A stretch of 64,000 bases of DNA, from NCBI GenBank assembly GCA_017428625.1, contig JAFRQM010000035.1, forward strand, positions 1 to 64,000, in the 5' to 3' direction. The notes beneath the pieces were generated by a model. The model did not search any database and was not told the origin of the DNA. It worked only from the letters and a program-made list of their open reading frames with translations. A program made the translations under genes and the position numbers. Below are positions 33,821 to 43,648 of the stretch, piece by piece (positions within the stretch are counted from its first letter, which is position 1; each line of letters opens with the position of its first letter). Source of the DNA: Clostridia bacterium (GTDB lineage: Bacteria > Bacillota > Clostridia > Oscillospirales > Acutalibacteraceae).

Positions 33821-35200
33821 ATGGGCAGGACGGACGAAAACAGAACACCTCTGCTGACACGCGACAAAAGTTTTTATATATCTCTTTTTGCGCTCGCTGT
33901 TCCCGTCGCGTTGCAAAATCTCATAACCTTCGCAGTCAACTTCGCCGACAATCTTATGGTAAGCTCGCTGGGCGATTCGGCTGTTTCGGGCGTGTATATG
34001 GGCAACCAGATTCAGACATTTCTGCAGATGTTTTCAGGCGGTGTTGAGGGCGCTGTTCTTGTTCTTTCCGCTCAATACTGGGGCAAAAATGATAAAGAGA
34101 GCATAAAGCGCATTGTGTCAATCGGCACGCATTTCTCGCTTTTGTTCGGGCTTGTTCTTACTGCCGTGTGCGTCCTGCTGCCGGCTCCCGTAATCGGAAT
34201 ATTCACTCACGATGCGCAGGTTATTGCCGACGGAGCGGCTTACCTGCGGATTGTCTGCTTTTCATACGCGTTTTTCTGCCTTACCCAGGCGCTTATTGCG
34301 GCAATGAGAAGCGTTGAAGCGGCAAACATAGGAATGATTGTGTCGGGCATTTCGCTTTTTGTCAACATCGGGCTAAACTACGCGCTTATTTTCGGCAAAC
34401 TCGGTCTGCCCGCACTCGGAATAAAAGGAGCGGCGCTGGCAACGCTCATTTCACGCGTTGCCGAAACGGCCATTATTGTTTTTTATGTTTTCAAAACAGA
34501 TAAAAAGCTGCGCCTTGCGCCCGGCGATTTTCTCAAAACAGACGCTCTGCTGAGAAAGGATTTCATCCGCTACGGTCTGCCGATTATCGGCGGCAATGTT
34601 GTGTGGAGCGTAAATCTTATGGGCAACTCGATTATTCTCGGCAGGTTCAATCAATCTGTTATAGCGGCGGCAAGCGTCGCGAACAATTTGAATTCGCTTG
34701 CCTATGTGGCGGTAAACGGCATGTCGTCGGCAGTGGGAATAATCACGGGCAAAACGGTCGGCGCCGGCAAAACGCGGCTTATGAAAGAATACGCGAAAAC
34801 CACTCAGATTCTTTTCTTCGGCATAGGGCTTGCAACCGGGCTTCTGCTGTTCCTGCTGAGAGTGCCTTTCATTTCGCTTTATTCCGGAATTACCGCCGAG
34901 GCTGCGGGCTTTGCCAAACAGTTTTGCACCGTGCTTTCGGTAACAATAATCGGCACCTGCTACCAGGCGGCGTGCCTGTTCGGGCTTGTCAAATCGGGCG
35001 GAGATATCGGTTTTGTATTCAAAAACGACACAATTTTCGTGTTCGGTGTTGTTTTGCCTTCCGCGGCAATCGCGCTTTATCTCGGCGCCCCCGCCTGGGT
35101 GGTTTTTGCTCTTCTGAAATGCGACCAGATTCTTAAATGCTTTGTTGCGGTTTTCAAAATCAACAGTTTCAACTGGATGAAAAACCTGACAAGAGAATAA
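33821..35200 (+). CDS. MATE-family multidrug/metabolite efflux transporter
   Basis: 459 aa with about twelve transmembrane helices arranged as two related halves. Typical MATE features are ALAVPVALQNLITF and DNLMVSSLGDSAVSGV near the start and GMSSAVGIITGKTVGAG in the second half. MATE proteins export cationic drugs or metabolites using Na+ or H+ gradients; the substrate cannot be predicted. I place the start at the ATG at 33821, 8 bases after GGAG, because the earlier in-frame codons overlap the promoter. It stands alone between its own promoter and terminator. Confidence 0.9.
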   Translation: MGRTDENRTPLLTRDKSFYISLFALAVPVALQNLITFAVNFADNLMVSSLGDSAVSGVYMGNQIQTFLQMFSGGVEGAVLVLSAQYWGKNDKESIKRIVSIGTHFSLLFGLVLTAVCVLLPAPVIGIFTHDAQVIADGAAYLRIVCFSYAFFCLTQALIAAMRSVEAANIGMIVSGISLFVNIGLNYALIFGKLGLPALGIKGAALATLISRVAETAIIVFYVFKTDKKLRLAPGDFLKTDALLRKDFIRYGLPIIGGNVVWSVNLMGNSIILGRFNQSVIAAASVANNLNSLAYVAVNGMSSAVGIITGKTVGAGKTRLMKEYAKTTQILFFGIGLATGLLLFLLRVPFISLYSGITAEAAGFAKQFCTVLSVTIIGTCYQAACLFGLVKSGGDIGFVFKNDTIFVFGVVLPSAAIALYLGAPAWVVFALLKCDQILKCFVAVFKINSFNWMKNLTRE

Positions 35201-35240
35201 GCTCCCCTGAGTCGCTTTACCAATATCAAAAATCCATTCT

Positions 35241-35274
35241 GGATTTCATCCGAAAACGGGTGAAATCCTTTTTT
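35241..35274 (+). terminator. Terminator after the MATE gene
   Basis: Stem GGATTTCA(T)CCG/CGGGTGAAATCC with an AAAA loop, then six T residues. A second perfect 10-bp hairpin (GACGGAAAAA/TTTTTCCGTC, 35286-35310) follows and could act on either strand. Confidence 0.85.
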
Positions 35275-35411
35275 CGCAAATCTCTGACGGAAAAATGATG
35301 TTTTTCCGTCTTAAAATATATAAATAAAATTAACGAAAAATAATGACTTTTATTTTTATTTGTGTTACAATTACTTGAAATGTATAATTTTGCTCCGGAA
35401 GGCGGCATTTT

Positions 35412-36377
35412 ATGTATGAACAGATAATCAATGTTGACCGCATGGAACAGGCGGTGAGCCTGTTCGGCAGTTTTGATGAAAATATAAAACTTATTGAAAA
35501 AGAATTCGGCGTGGGCGTTATCAGCCGCGGGTCCGAACTCAAAGTCACGGGCGAAGCCGAAGATGTTTCAAAAGGCGTCAGAGCAATAAACGGTCTGCTC
35601 ACACTTATCAACAGGGGCGAATCTCGGAGCGACCAGAATGTGCGCTATGTGCTTTCGCTTGTCAGAGACGGAGACGAAGACAAACTGGCACAGATGACGG
35701 CGGACTGTGTATGCATCACTTCAAAGGGCAAACCCGTCAAGCCCAAAACCCTCGGTCAGAAGAAATATATTGAAACAATCCGCAGCAACACAATTACAAT
35801 CGGTGTGGGTCCCGCAGGCACCGGCAAAACCTATCTTGCCGTGGCAATGGCGGTAACCGCTTTCAGAGCCAAAGAGGTAAACCGCATAATCCTCACAAGA
35901 CCGGCGGTTGAAGCGGGCGAAAAGCTGGGCTTTCTGCCCGGTGATTTGCAATCGAAAGTTGACCCTTATTTAAGGCCTCTTTATGACGCTCTTTTTGATA
36001 TGCTCGGGGCTGAGAATTACCAGAAGCACCACGAGCGCGGCGACATAGAGGTAGCCCCTCTCGCCTATATGCGCGGGCGCACGCTTGATGACAGTTTCAT
36101 CATACTTGACGAAGCGCAGAACACCACCGGCGAACAAATGAAAATGTTTCTGACACGCCTCGGTTTCAACTCAAAAATGGTTGTTACCGGCGACATTACT
36201 CAGATTGACCTGCCCGACGGCAAACGCTCCGGGCTTAAAGACGCGATGAAGCTTCTGAAAAATATTGACGACATAGGCATTGTGCGCTTCAGCGAAAAAG
36301 ATGTTGTGCGCCACAGGCTTGTGCAGGACATTATTAAGGCGTATCAGAAGCAGGAGGAAGAAAGGAACAGAAAATGA
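35412..36377 (+). CDS. phoH: PhoH-like ATPase
   Basis: 321 aa. P-loop ATPase with Walker A GPAGTGKT at about 133-140 and Walker [12 protein letters not shown] near 227, plus the family block [18 protein letters not shown]. An N-terminal KH-like region precedes the ATPase domain. PhoH-type proteins are linked to RNA metabolism and ribosome maturation and are commonly encoded beside ybeY, as here. The ATGA overlap with ybeY shows coupling. It opens a five-gene run (phoH-ybeY-dgkA-era-recO) that is conserved in Firmicutes. Confidence 0.93.
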   Translation: MYEQIINVDRMEQAVSLFGSFDENIKLIEKEFGVGVISRGSELKVTGEAEDVSKGVRAINGLLTLINRGESRSDQNVRYVLSLVRDGDEDKLAQMTADCVCITSKGKPVKPKTLGQKKYIETIRSNTITIGVGPAGTGKTYLAVAMAVTAFRAKEVNRIILTRPAVEAGEKLGFLPGDLQSKVDPYLRPLYDALFDMLGAENYQKHHERGDIEVAPLAYMRGRTLDDSFIILDEAQNTTGEQMKMFLTRLGFNSKMVVTGDITQIDLPDGKRSGLKDAMKLLKNIDDIGIVRFSEKDVVRHRLVQDIIKAYQKQEEERNRK

Positions 36378-36880
36378 CCGGTAAAGTTAAGGTTATTATC
36401 ACCAACGACCAAAAGGTTTCCAAAATACCCACAGGTGTGCGTTTGCTTGTCCGCAAGTGCTGTCATGCCGTTCTTACGCTTGAAAATTTTGACGGAGCGG
36501 CTGAAATAAGCGTCACCTTTGTTGATGACAATGCTATTCAGACGCTCAATAAACAGTTTCGCAACATTGACGCGAGCACCGATGTTCTCTCGTTCCCCTT
36601 GAGTGAGAACGGAGTTTATGACACAAACCCCGACACAGGCGCAAAAATGCTCGGCGACATAGTAATTTCAATTCCGCACGCGGAACAGCAGGCTGAAACA
36701 TACGGTCACAGCCTTCAGCGTGAAATCGGTTTTTTAACCGTTCACTCAATGCTGCACCTGCTCGGTTACGACCATGTAAACGGCGGAATTGAAGCCGTGC
36801 GTATGCGCGAAAAAGAAGAGACTGTTCTCACACAACTCGGTCTCAAACGCAACGCAAGTTATTATATGGACAAGGAGTAA
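36374..36880 (+). CDS. ybeY: Endoribonuclease YbeY (rRNA maturation factor)
   Basis: 168 aa. The zinc-binding motif HSMLHLLGYDH (H124, H128, H134) is complete, and ISVTFVDDNAIQTLNKQFRN and STDVLSFPL are typical. YbeY is a single-strand RNase involved in 16S rRNA processing and ribosome quality control. It overlaps phoH by four bases (ATGA) and lies 3 bases before dgkA. Confidence 0.95.
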   Translation: MTGKVKVIITNDQKVSKIPTGVRLLVRKCCHAVLTLENFDGAAEISVTFVDDNAIQTLNKQFRNIDASTDVLSFPLSENGVYDTNPDTGAKMLGDIVISIPHAEQQAETYGHSLQREIGFLTVHSMLHLLGYDHVNGGIEAVRMREKEETVLTQLGLKRNASYYMDKE

Positions 36881-36883
36881 ACC

Positions 36884-37357
36884 GTGAAAGACCTTGCCAA
36901 AAGTTTTGTTTACGCGTTCAACGGCATATTTGTCTGCATAAAAAAAGAACGCAACATGAGAATACACCTGACCTTCTGCGCCTATATGTTTTATTTTTTG
37001 GGCGTTCACGACTGGTTTGAGGTTTCGCGCACACAATATGCAATTCTGTTTATTGTAAGTGCCTCGGTTATCGCGGCGGAACTGTTCAACACGGCAATCG
37101 AGAGGGCTGTTGACCACGCTTCTTTTGAAATAACAGAGAATGGCAGAATCGCGAAAGACTGCGCCGCGGGCGCCGTGCTTGTTTTTGCTTTGTTCTCAAT
37201 AGCGTGCGGAATAGCGATTCTATGGCAGCCCGACGCTTTCAGGGCGATGTTTGCTTACTATAAAGAGCATCTCTGTTTTCTCGGCGTGCTTGCCGTGTGT
37301 ATTACGCTGAGTGTAATATTCATATTCAAAGGATTCCCCGGCGGAAAAAAGGAATAA
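36884..37357 (+). CDS. dgkA: Diacylglycerol/undecaprenol kinase
   Basis: 157 aa, small integral membrane kinase of the DgkA family. The motif VIAAELFNTAIERAVD near residues 64-79 holds the conserved glutamates; several transmembrane helices surround it. In Gram-positives this family phosphorylates undecaprenol to recycle the lipid carrier for cell-wall synthesis. It uses a GTG start 3 bases after ybeY. The C-terminus carries an extra helix (about 125-150) beyond the usual ~125-residue core. Position before era is conserved in Firmicutes. Confidence 0.88.
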   Translation: MKDLAKSFVYAFNGIFVCIKKERNMRIHLTFCAYMFYFLGVHDWFEVSRTQYAILFIVSASVIAAELFNTAIERAVDHASFEITENGRIAKDCAAGAVLVFALFSIACGIAILWQPDAFRAMFAYYKEHLCFLGVLAVCITLSVIFIFKGFPGGKKE

Positions 37358-37360
37358 TAT

Positions 37361-38254
37361 ATGACTGAAAAAACTGCGTTCATCGCAATAGTGGGCTGCC
37401 CGAATGTGGGCAAGTCATCCATACTCAACAAAATGATAGGGCAGAAGATAGCCATTGTTTCAAGCAAACCGCAAACCACCCGCACTAAGATTATGGGCGT
37501 GCTCACCGACAACGACGGCGTTCAGCTCGTTTTTACCGATACTCCCGGTTTTCACCGCCCGCATAACAAACTCGGCGAAAAAATGATTAAAGCCGTCGGC
37601 AGCAGTATGTCAGGTGTTGACGCCTGCCTGTTTGTAACCGAACCTGCGGGCGAAATCAGGGACGAGGAAAAAGAGCTGCTGAAAAAAATATCAGCTGGCA
37701 AAATTCCCGCCGTGCTTGCGATAAACAAGATTGACACGGTTGAAGACAAGGAACTGCTGCTCAAAAGAATAGCTCAGTTTGCTCCGCTTTATGATTTTGA
37801 GGCGGTTGTGCCTGTGAGCGCCTTGCGAAGAGAGGGTATTGACGAACTTAAAGAAGAACTTAAAAAGCTCGCTTACGAATCACCTCATTTCTTCCCCGAT
37901 GACACGCTGACCGACCAGCCCGAAAGGGTGCTGGCGGCTGAAATAATCCGCGAAAAAATGCTCAACCTGCTTGACAAAGAGGTGCCGCACGGCACCGCGG
38001 TATGCATTGAGAGTATGCGCGAGCGTGACACGGCGGATATTATTGACATTGAAGCTACAATCTATTGTGAGCGCGAAAGCCACAAGGGCATAATAATCGG
38101 CAAAAACGGCGCGGCTTTAAAGCAGATTTCCACCCGTGCGAGAATTGATATGGAGCGGTTTTTCGACTGTAAAATCAACCTTAAATGCTGGGTCAAAGTC
38201 AAAGAGGGCTGGCGCAACAGAGAAGGTCTTATTCACAATTTCGGGCTTGACTGA
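37361..38254 (+). CDS. era: GTPase Era
   Basis: 297 aa. GTPase motifs GCPNVGKSS (G1), DTPGFHRP (G3) and NKID (G4) are intact. The C-terminal KH domain includes IIGKNGAALKQISTRARIDME. Era binds the 3' end of 16S rRNA and is needed for 30S assembly, in functional keeping with the YbeY and PhoH neighbours. It starts 3 bases after dgkA, and recO follows after one base. Confidence 0.97.
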   Translation: MTEKTAFIAIVGCPNVGKSSILNKMIGQKIAIVSSKPQTTRTKIMGVLTDNDGVQLVFTDTPGFHRPHNKLGEKMIKAVGSSMSGVDACLFVTEPAGEIRDEEKELLKKISAGKIPAVLAINKIDTVEDKELLLKRIAQFAPLYDFEAVVPVSALRREGIDELKEELKKLAYESPHFFPDDTLTDQPERVLAAEIIREKMLNLLDKEVPHGTAVCIESMRERDTADIIDIEATIYCERESHKGIIIGKNGAALKQISTRARIDMERFFDCKINLKCWVKVKEGWRNREGLIHNFGLD

Positions 38255-38255
38255 T

Positions 38256-38993
38256 ATGAAATTCTCAACCGACGGACTTGTATTGAAAAGCGCCGATGTC
38301 GGCGAGAGCGACAGAATAATAACCGTTCTTACAAAAGATTACGGCGTTGTGCGCGCGTTTTCAAACGGGGCGAAAAAACTTCGCAATTCAAAGCAGAGCG
38401 CCACTCAGCCCCTTTGCTATTCGCATTTCACATTTTACCAAAGCAGAGACAGTTATGTTGTTGACGACGCGCGGAGCATTGAAACTTTTTTCCGTCTGCG
38501 CGACGATATAGAAAAACTGTCGCTCGCACAGTATTTCTGTGAACTTGCGGGTGAACTCGCCCCCGAAATGGAAAATTCGCAGGAGTATCTGAGCCTTGTT
38601 CTCAACTGCCTTTATATGCTGGTAAACGAAAAGCGTCCGCAGAAATTCCTAAAAGCGGTAATTGAACTGCGTATGCTTACGCTCGCGGGCTATATGCCGT
38701 CGCTCGGAGTATGCTCCGCCTGCGGAAAAGAACCGGAGGGCGACTCTTTCTTTGACATTGCGTCAAGCAGTGTTTACTGCCCATCCTGCAAACCTTCGGG
38801 CGAAAAGATAACCAAGGGAATCCTCAACGCTATGCGGCATATCTGCACCGCTCCGGCGGAAAAACTTTTCTCGTTTGAACTCGCCCCCTCTTCGCTTGAC
38901 AGGCTGTCATTATTAAGCGAACGCTATCTTCTCTCGCAGTCGCGCGGAAATTACAAAGCGCTCGATTTCTACAATAAATTATTCAGGGAATAA
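38256..38993 (+). CDS. recO: DNA repair protein RecO
   Basis: 245 aa. N-terminal OB-fold with the typical opening TDGLVLKSADVGESDRI, and a zinc site formed by CSAC (C153, C156) and CPSC (C175, C178). RecO loads RecA onto SSB-coated DNA in the RecFOR pathway. I chose the ATG at 38256, one base after the era stop, because the upstream in-frame extension lies within era. It is probably the last gene of the phoH run. Confidence 0.93.
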   Translation: MKFSTDGLVLKSADVGESDRIITVLTKDYGVVRAFSNGAKKLRNSKQSATQPLCYSHFTFYQSRDSYVVDDARSIETFFRLRDDIEKLSLAQYFCELAGELAPEMENSQEYLSLVLNCLYMLVNEKRPQKFLKAVIELRMLTLAGYMPSLGVCSACGKEPEGDSFFDIASSSVYCPSCKPSGEKITKGILNAMRHICTAPAEKLFSFELAPSSLDRLSLLSERYLLSQSRGNYKALDFYNKLFRE

Positions 38994-39030
38994 AGCCGTG
39001 CGGCTTAAAATAAATTCAAAGGAGACTGAC

Positions 39031-41034
39031 ATGAGCAACATCAAAAACGGCACTGTCGCCACCTACACCAAAAAAGAACTTGCGGGTTACCTCACCGGTC
39101 TTGCTGGTCAGAACATCATTTACAACATCATTGCGACCGGTCTTGCGTTCTATTTTCAGAGCGTAATCTTCCTGCCCGCAATCGCCTGCTCGCTGATTTT
39201 TGCGCTGGCGAGAGTATGGGATGCTGTCAACGATCCGATGATGGGCACCATTGTTGACAAAACCCGCACAAAATGGGGCAAATGCAAACCCTACCTTCTG
39301 TTTGTGCCCGCAGTTATTATGGTAACCACCATTCTCCCCTTCATCAACAATATGTATGCCGAACCCAACGACCTGCACGAGGTTACGCTCGCGGAGCAGA
39401 ACGCCTATGTTGCGTTTGCCGACAGCGACCTTGTCAAAGAGTTTGAATATGACGGCGTCAAATACTATATGATTCCCGCAGGCGGCAGTTGGGACCTTCA
39501 GAAAGACGCTTCCGGCAGAAACCTTCTTGATGAAGACGGCAACATCGTAAAAACACAGGTTATGATTTACACTGCCGACAAACAGCCTCTCACCGACACA
39601 GCCCTTGCCGAGACGGTTCTTCAGGATTTCCAGAACGAGGAAGGCTTCGTTAAAAAGACAGGCGGCAAAGCGGTATTCATTATTGCATGGGCGGCAATTT
39701 CCTATGTTCTCTGGGGTATGACCTACACAATAGGCGACATTCCCCTTTGGGGCGTTACATCGCTTATGACTGAAAGCCAACAGGACCGCGCCAAGGCGCT
39801 CACCCTTGCAAGAGCCGTTGCCAATGTCGGTATGATAGGCACACTCTTCACAATGATTGCTCCCGCTTTTCAGGGTATGTTCAAAGCCCGCGGTATGGAT
39901 GAGGCACACTCGCTGAGAGCCGCTTACATCGCGCTCGCGGTTGTTATGACTGTTTTTGCCTCAATTCTCTTCCAGGTTGCGGGTCTTTCCGTAAAAGAAA
40001 AGGTCTCCGCCAAGAGCGAAAAAACATATACAATCAAAGAAAATTTCAAGATTATGTTCGGCAACAAGCCCTTCCGCCAGATTCTTATTTCCGGCATTCT
40101 GAGAAGCCCCATTCAGCTTCTCGCTATTGTAGCCATGACGCTTGTAATGTATTATTTCTTCAACAACGACATAGGCGCTACTCTGTTTGTTGACGGCGCG
40201 CTCAATGTAACCCTTGTTCTGAAAATACTTATTCTTGTCGTTGGCCTGTTCGGCGGTATGATAGGATTCCCTCTCTTTGTTCCGCAACTTATCGGCAAGT
40301 TTGAGAAGAAAAAGCTTTACAACTTTTTCTCGCTTATCGGCGCCATTCCCTTTGCTCTCATCTTCGTTTTCTTCCTTATTTCAAAGGGCAATGTTCTCAC
40401 CTGGGCCGGTATGATTGTTATGGCAATTCTGTTCTTTATGGCTGCGGCATCAATGGGCTCTCTCAATGTGCTTCAGTCCGTTATGATTGCCGACTGCGTT
40501 GACTATGAGGAATACTACACAGGTGTTCGCCCCGACGGCGTTTTCTTCTCGGGTCAGTCCTTTATCACAAAACTTTCGGCAGGTATTGCCTCGCTGATTT
40601 CGGGCGCGGTTTATGCCATAGTCGGTTTTTCCGACAAAAACGTCGCTCTTCTCAACAATGCCCTTGTTAACGGTGCGGATTTCAAAACATACAACGGCGG
40701 CAAATACGCGGCGGCTATGTTCTTCCTTATCTCCATACCGCCCGCGGTCGGTATGGTTCTGGCGGCGATGCCCACTCTTAAATACGCTCTTCCCGACGGC
40801 GACCATAAGAGAATGCTTGCCGAACTCATAGAAAAACGCCACGGTGCAGAAGGTGCAGGCGAAGTTCCCGTTTATGAAGAAACATCTTCTGTCGTGAATG
40901 TAATCGCCGACACTGTTGACGCTGTTGAATCTGCAGTTGAAGAAACCATTGAAGCGGCGGCTGATACAGTTGAAAAAACGACTGATGAAATCGCGGAAAC
41001 GGTTGAAGAAACCGTAACCCCCGACGAAAACTGA
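39031..41034 (+). CDS. GPH-type sugar:cation symporter with loop insertion and C-terminal tail
   Basis: 667 aa, longer than the usual ~450-500 aa of this MFS_2 family. The N-terminus has the family motif ARVWDAVNDPMMGTIVDKTRTKWGKCKPY. Between two early helices a polar insert of about 100 residues (about 110-215, including KYYMIPAGGSWD) is predicted outside the membrane. The second half has VMIADCVDYEEYYTGVRPDG, also typical. The last ~55 residues form an acidic, probably helical tail (VDAVESAVEETIEAAAD). It likely imports a glycoside or uronide with H+ or Na+. The ATG at 39031 follows AAAGGAG. No glycosidase lies beside it, so the sugar is unknown. Confidence 0.85.
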   Translation: MSNIKNGTVATYTKKELAGYLTGLAGQNIIYNIIATGLAFYFQSVIFLPAIACSLIFALARVWDAVNDPMMGTIVDKTRTKWGKCKPYLLFVPAVIMVTTILPFINNMYAEPNDLHEVTLAEQNAYVAFADSDLVKEFEYDGVKYYMIPAGGSWDLQKDASGRNLLDEDGNIVKTQVMIYTADKQPLTDTALAETVLQDFQNEEGFVKKTGGKAVFIIAWAAISYVLWGMTYTIGDIPLWGVTSLMTESQQDRAKALTLARAVANVGMIGTLFTMIAPAFQGMFKARGMDEAHSLRAAYIALAVVMTVFASILFQVAGLSVKEKVSAKSEKTYTIKENFKIMFGNKPFRQILISGILRSPIQLLAIVAMTLVMYYFFNNDIGATLFVDGALNVTLVLKILILVVGLFGGMIGFPLFVPQLIGKFEKKKLYNFFSLIGAIPFALIFVFFLISKGNVLTWAGMIVMAILFFMAAASMGSLNVLQSVMIADCVDYEEYYTGVRPDGVFFSGQSFITKLSAGIASLISGAVYAIVGFSDKNVALLNNALVNGADFKTYNGGKYAAAMFFLISIPPAVGMVLAAMPTLKYALPDGDHKRMLAELIEKRHGAEGAGEVPVYEETSSVVNVIADTVDAVESAVEETIEAAADTVEKTTDEIAETVEETVTPDEN

Positions 41035-41112
41035 TAATCAGAATCAATGCGCCCGGCGCGAAAAGTCGGGCGCATGTTGCATATTGCAATTTGTTTACCG
41101 GAAGGTTTTATT

Positions 41113-43497
41113 ATGAACAAACATTTTACCGCGCTTGAATTTAACAAGGTTCTGGAGATGCTCGCTGAATTCACCGCCTGCCCCGACGCAAAAGAGGCGG
41201 CGCTTTCGCTCACCCCCGAAACAAACCTTGCTCTCGCTCAGGTGCTTATGAATCAGACAAAAGACGCGCATATGCTCCTTGCCCGTTTCGGAGGACCCGC
41301 CTTCGGCGGACTTAAAAATGTGAACAACATACTCAGCCGCGCAAATGCGGGCAGCGTTCTCACACCGAGAGAACTGCTTGATGTCGGAGGAGTTCTTCGA
41401 GCGATTCGTTCGCTCTCGCAGTGGAGGGAGTCAAACGCGGGCGTCGAGTGTTCGCTCGACTCGCTTTTCAATGCCCTCACGCCCAACAAATTCCTTGAAA
41501 GCGCAATATTCGAGGCTATAATCTCCGAAGAGGATATTGCAGACTCTGCCTCGCCCGAACTCTATGATATACGCCGCAAAATAAGAGTGCAGGAGTCAAA
41601 AGTCAGGGAACAGCTTGACAAACTCATCCGCTCTTCAAAATTCTCGAAAATTCTTCAGGATTCCATAGTTACACAGCGCAACGGAAGGTATGTCGTTCCC
41701 GTCAAAGCCGAGCACAGAAGCGAAGTGCCCGGTATGGTTCATGACACATCGGCGAGCGGGGCGACTGTATTCATTGAGCCAATGGCTGTAGTAGAAGCGA
41801 ATAACGAAATCAGGGTGCTTCAGACTAAGGAGCGGGAGGAAATCGAACGCATTTTAGCAGATCTTTCCGCGCAGGCAGGCGATTTTGAAGACAGCATCAA
41901 AAGCGGTTATGAATGCGCGGTTGAAATCAACCTGATTTTTGCCAAAGCGCAGTTCGCCTATTCAATAAAAGCGTGCCCGCCCCTCCTTAATGACAAAGGC
42001 ATTATAAATCTCAGACAGGCAAGACATCCGCTCATTGACCCGAAAAAGGTTGTCGCGGTTGATATCCGCCTGGGCGGCGATTTTGACACCCTTGTAATCA
42101 CCGGCCCCAACACAGGCGGCAAAACCGTTTCAATAAAAACAATCGGTCTGCTTACGCTTATGGCTATGTGCGGGCTTATGATTCCCGCGGCGGACAGAAG
42201 CGAAATCTCCGTTTTTGAAAATGTGTTTGCCGATATAGGCGACGAGCAGTCCATAGAGCAGTCGCTGTCAACATTTTCATCGCATATGATCAATATCATA
42301 AATATTCTTGACGAGGTTACGGATTCGAGCCTTGTTCTCATAGACGAACTCGGCGCCGGCACAGACCCCGTCGAGGGCGCAGCGCTTGCCATGGCCATTC
42401 TTGAAACCCTGCATTTCAGGAGCGCGGTTATAGCCGCCACCACACACTATGCCGAACTCAAGGCATACGCCCTCGAAACACCGAGAGTCGAAAACGCGAG
42501 CTGCGAATTTGACATTTCATCGCTGCGGCCTACCTACCGGTTGATTATCGGTGCGCCCGGCAAATCCAACGCGCTTGCGATCTGCGAGCGGCTCGGGCTT
42601 GACAAAGAGGTTGTCGCAAGGGCAAACGACCTTGTTTCTTCCGAAAACAAAGAATTTGAAAATGTTGTTGACAAACTGGAAGAGACAAGAATCCGTATGG
42701 AACGTGAGTTTGACCGCGCCAACACTCTTGCTCTGAAAGCGGAAGAAGAAAAACTCGAAATTGAACGCCTGAAGGCGGAAACTGCCAAAATCCGCGAGCA
42801 GGAAACCGAACGCGCCAAAGCGCAGGCGGAAAAACTTGTGGAGCAGGCAAAACGCGAGGCTTACACACTTTTGCAGGAAATTGAAAAAATCAGAAAAGAA
42901 AAAGATAAAGCGAACGACAAGGCTGAACTTGCGCGTCGCGCACGCTCGATGGTAAAAAAAGGTATTGAGGCAATCGATGCGGCAGCCGACCCCGTAACGG
43001 GAATTGATGACGGGGATGAAGATTATGTTCTGCCCCGCGACCTTGTGAAAGGCGATTCGGTGCTTATCCGCGATTTAGGCAAAACGGCAACCGTGCTTTC
43101 GCCCGCAGACAAAAACGGCAATGTCGAGGTGCAGACCGGTTCAATAAAAACAAGGGTTAAACTTGAAAATCTTAAACTCATCGAAACGCAGAATAAAAAA
43201 GAAAACAAAAACACCGTCAGCACAAAAGGCGTAACAGGAAAACTTGACACAAAGGCAGAAACCCGCCTCGATTTAAGAGGAATGACGGTCGAGGAGTGCA
43301 TTATGGAACTTGAAATGTTCCTTGACAGCGCAATGCGATCGGGTCTGCACGAGTTCACCATTGTTCACGGCAAGGGCACCGGCGCACTGAGAAGCGCCGT
43401 CTCACGTTACCTGAAAACTTCACCTTATGTCAAAACCTCAAGGCTCGGTGTTTACGGCGAAGGTGAAGACGGAGTTACCATAGTTACACTGAAATAA
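41113..43497 (+). CDS. mutS2: Endonuclease MutS2
   Basis: 794 aa. The MutS-type ATPase has TGPNTGGKT near 331-339, LIDELGAGTDPVEGAALA and the ATTHYAELK block. A long charged coiled coil (about 520-630) and a C-terminal Smr nuclease domain (LDLRGMTVEECIMELE...VHGKGTGALR) complete the MutS2 architecture. MutS2 suppresses recombination and in Firmicutes can act on collided ribosomes. The ATG at 41113 follows GGAAGG. The intergenic region before it has a GC-rich hairpin (41046-41074) without a T tract. Confidence 0.95.
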   Translation: MNKHFTALEFNKVLEMLAEFTACPDAKEAALSLTPETNLALAQVLMNQTKDAHMLLARFGGPAFGGLKNVNNILSRANAGSVLTPRELLDVGGVLRAIRSLSQWRESNAGVECSLDSLFNALTPNKFLESAIFEAIISEEDIADSASPELYDIRRKIRVQESKVREQLDKLIRSSKFSKILQDSIVTQRNGRYVVPVKAEHRSEVPGMVHDTSASGATVFIEPMAVVEANNEIRVLQTKEREEIERILADLSAQAGDFEDSIKSGYECAVEINLIFAKAQFAYSIKACPPLLNDKGIINLRQARHPLIDPKKVVAVDIRLGGDFDTLVITGPNTGGKTVSIKTIGLLTLMAMCGLMIPAADRSEISVFENVFADIGDEQSIEQSLSTFSSHMINIINILDEVTDSSLVLIDELGAGTDPVEGAALAMAILETLHFRSAVIAATTHYAELKAYALETPRVENASCEFDISSLRPTYRLIIGAPGKSNALAICERLGLDKEVVARANDLVSSENKEFENVVDKLEETRIRMEREFDRANTLALKAEEEKLEIERLKAETAKIREQETERAKAQAEKLVEQAKREAYTLLQEIEKIRKEKDKANDKAELARRARSMVKKGIEAIDAAADPVTGIDDGDEDYVLPRDLVKGDSVLIRDLGKTATVLSPADKNGNVEVQTGSIKTRVKLENLKLIETQNKKENKNTVSTKGVTGKLDTKAETRLDLRGMTVEECIMELEMFLDSAMRSGLHEFTIVHGKGTGALRSAVSRYLKTSPYVKTSRLGVYGEGEDGVTIVTLK

Positions 43498-43520
43498 TCA
43501 AAAACCGCAGCATACATACA

Positions 43521-43557
43521 AAGGACGGATTTTCAAAACCGTCCTTTTGTTTTTTTG
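43521..43557 (+). terminator. Terminator after mutS2
   Basis: Stem AAGGACGG/CCGTCCTT with a 10-base loop, followed by TTGTTTTTTT. Confidence 0.9.
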
Positions 43558-43648
43558 TAAATCCGCTGATTCACGATTATTCTTTTCTTTACTTTTTAAT
43601 TTTTATATATTATAATTATTTTTTGTAATATGTTTTTGGAGGCACAGT

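Noticed and set aside
39016-39909. 297-codon frame on the minus strand opposite the GPH symporter
   Set aside because: Mirror of a clear transporter gene; the translation has no family features.
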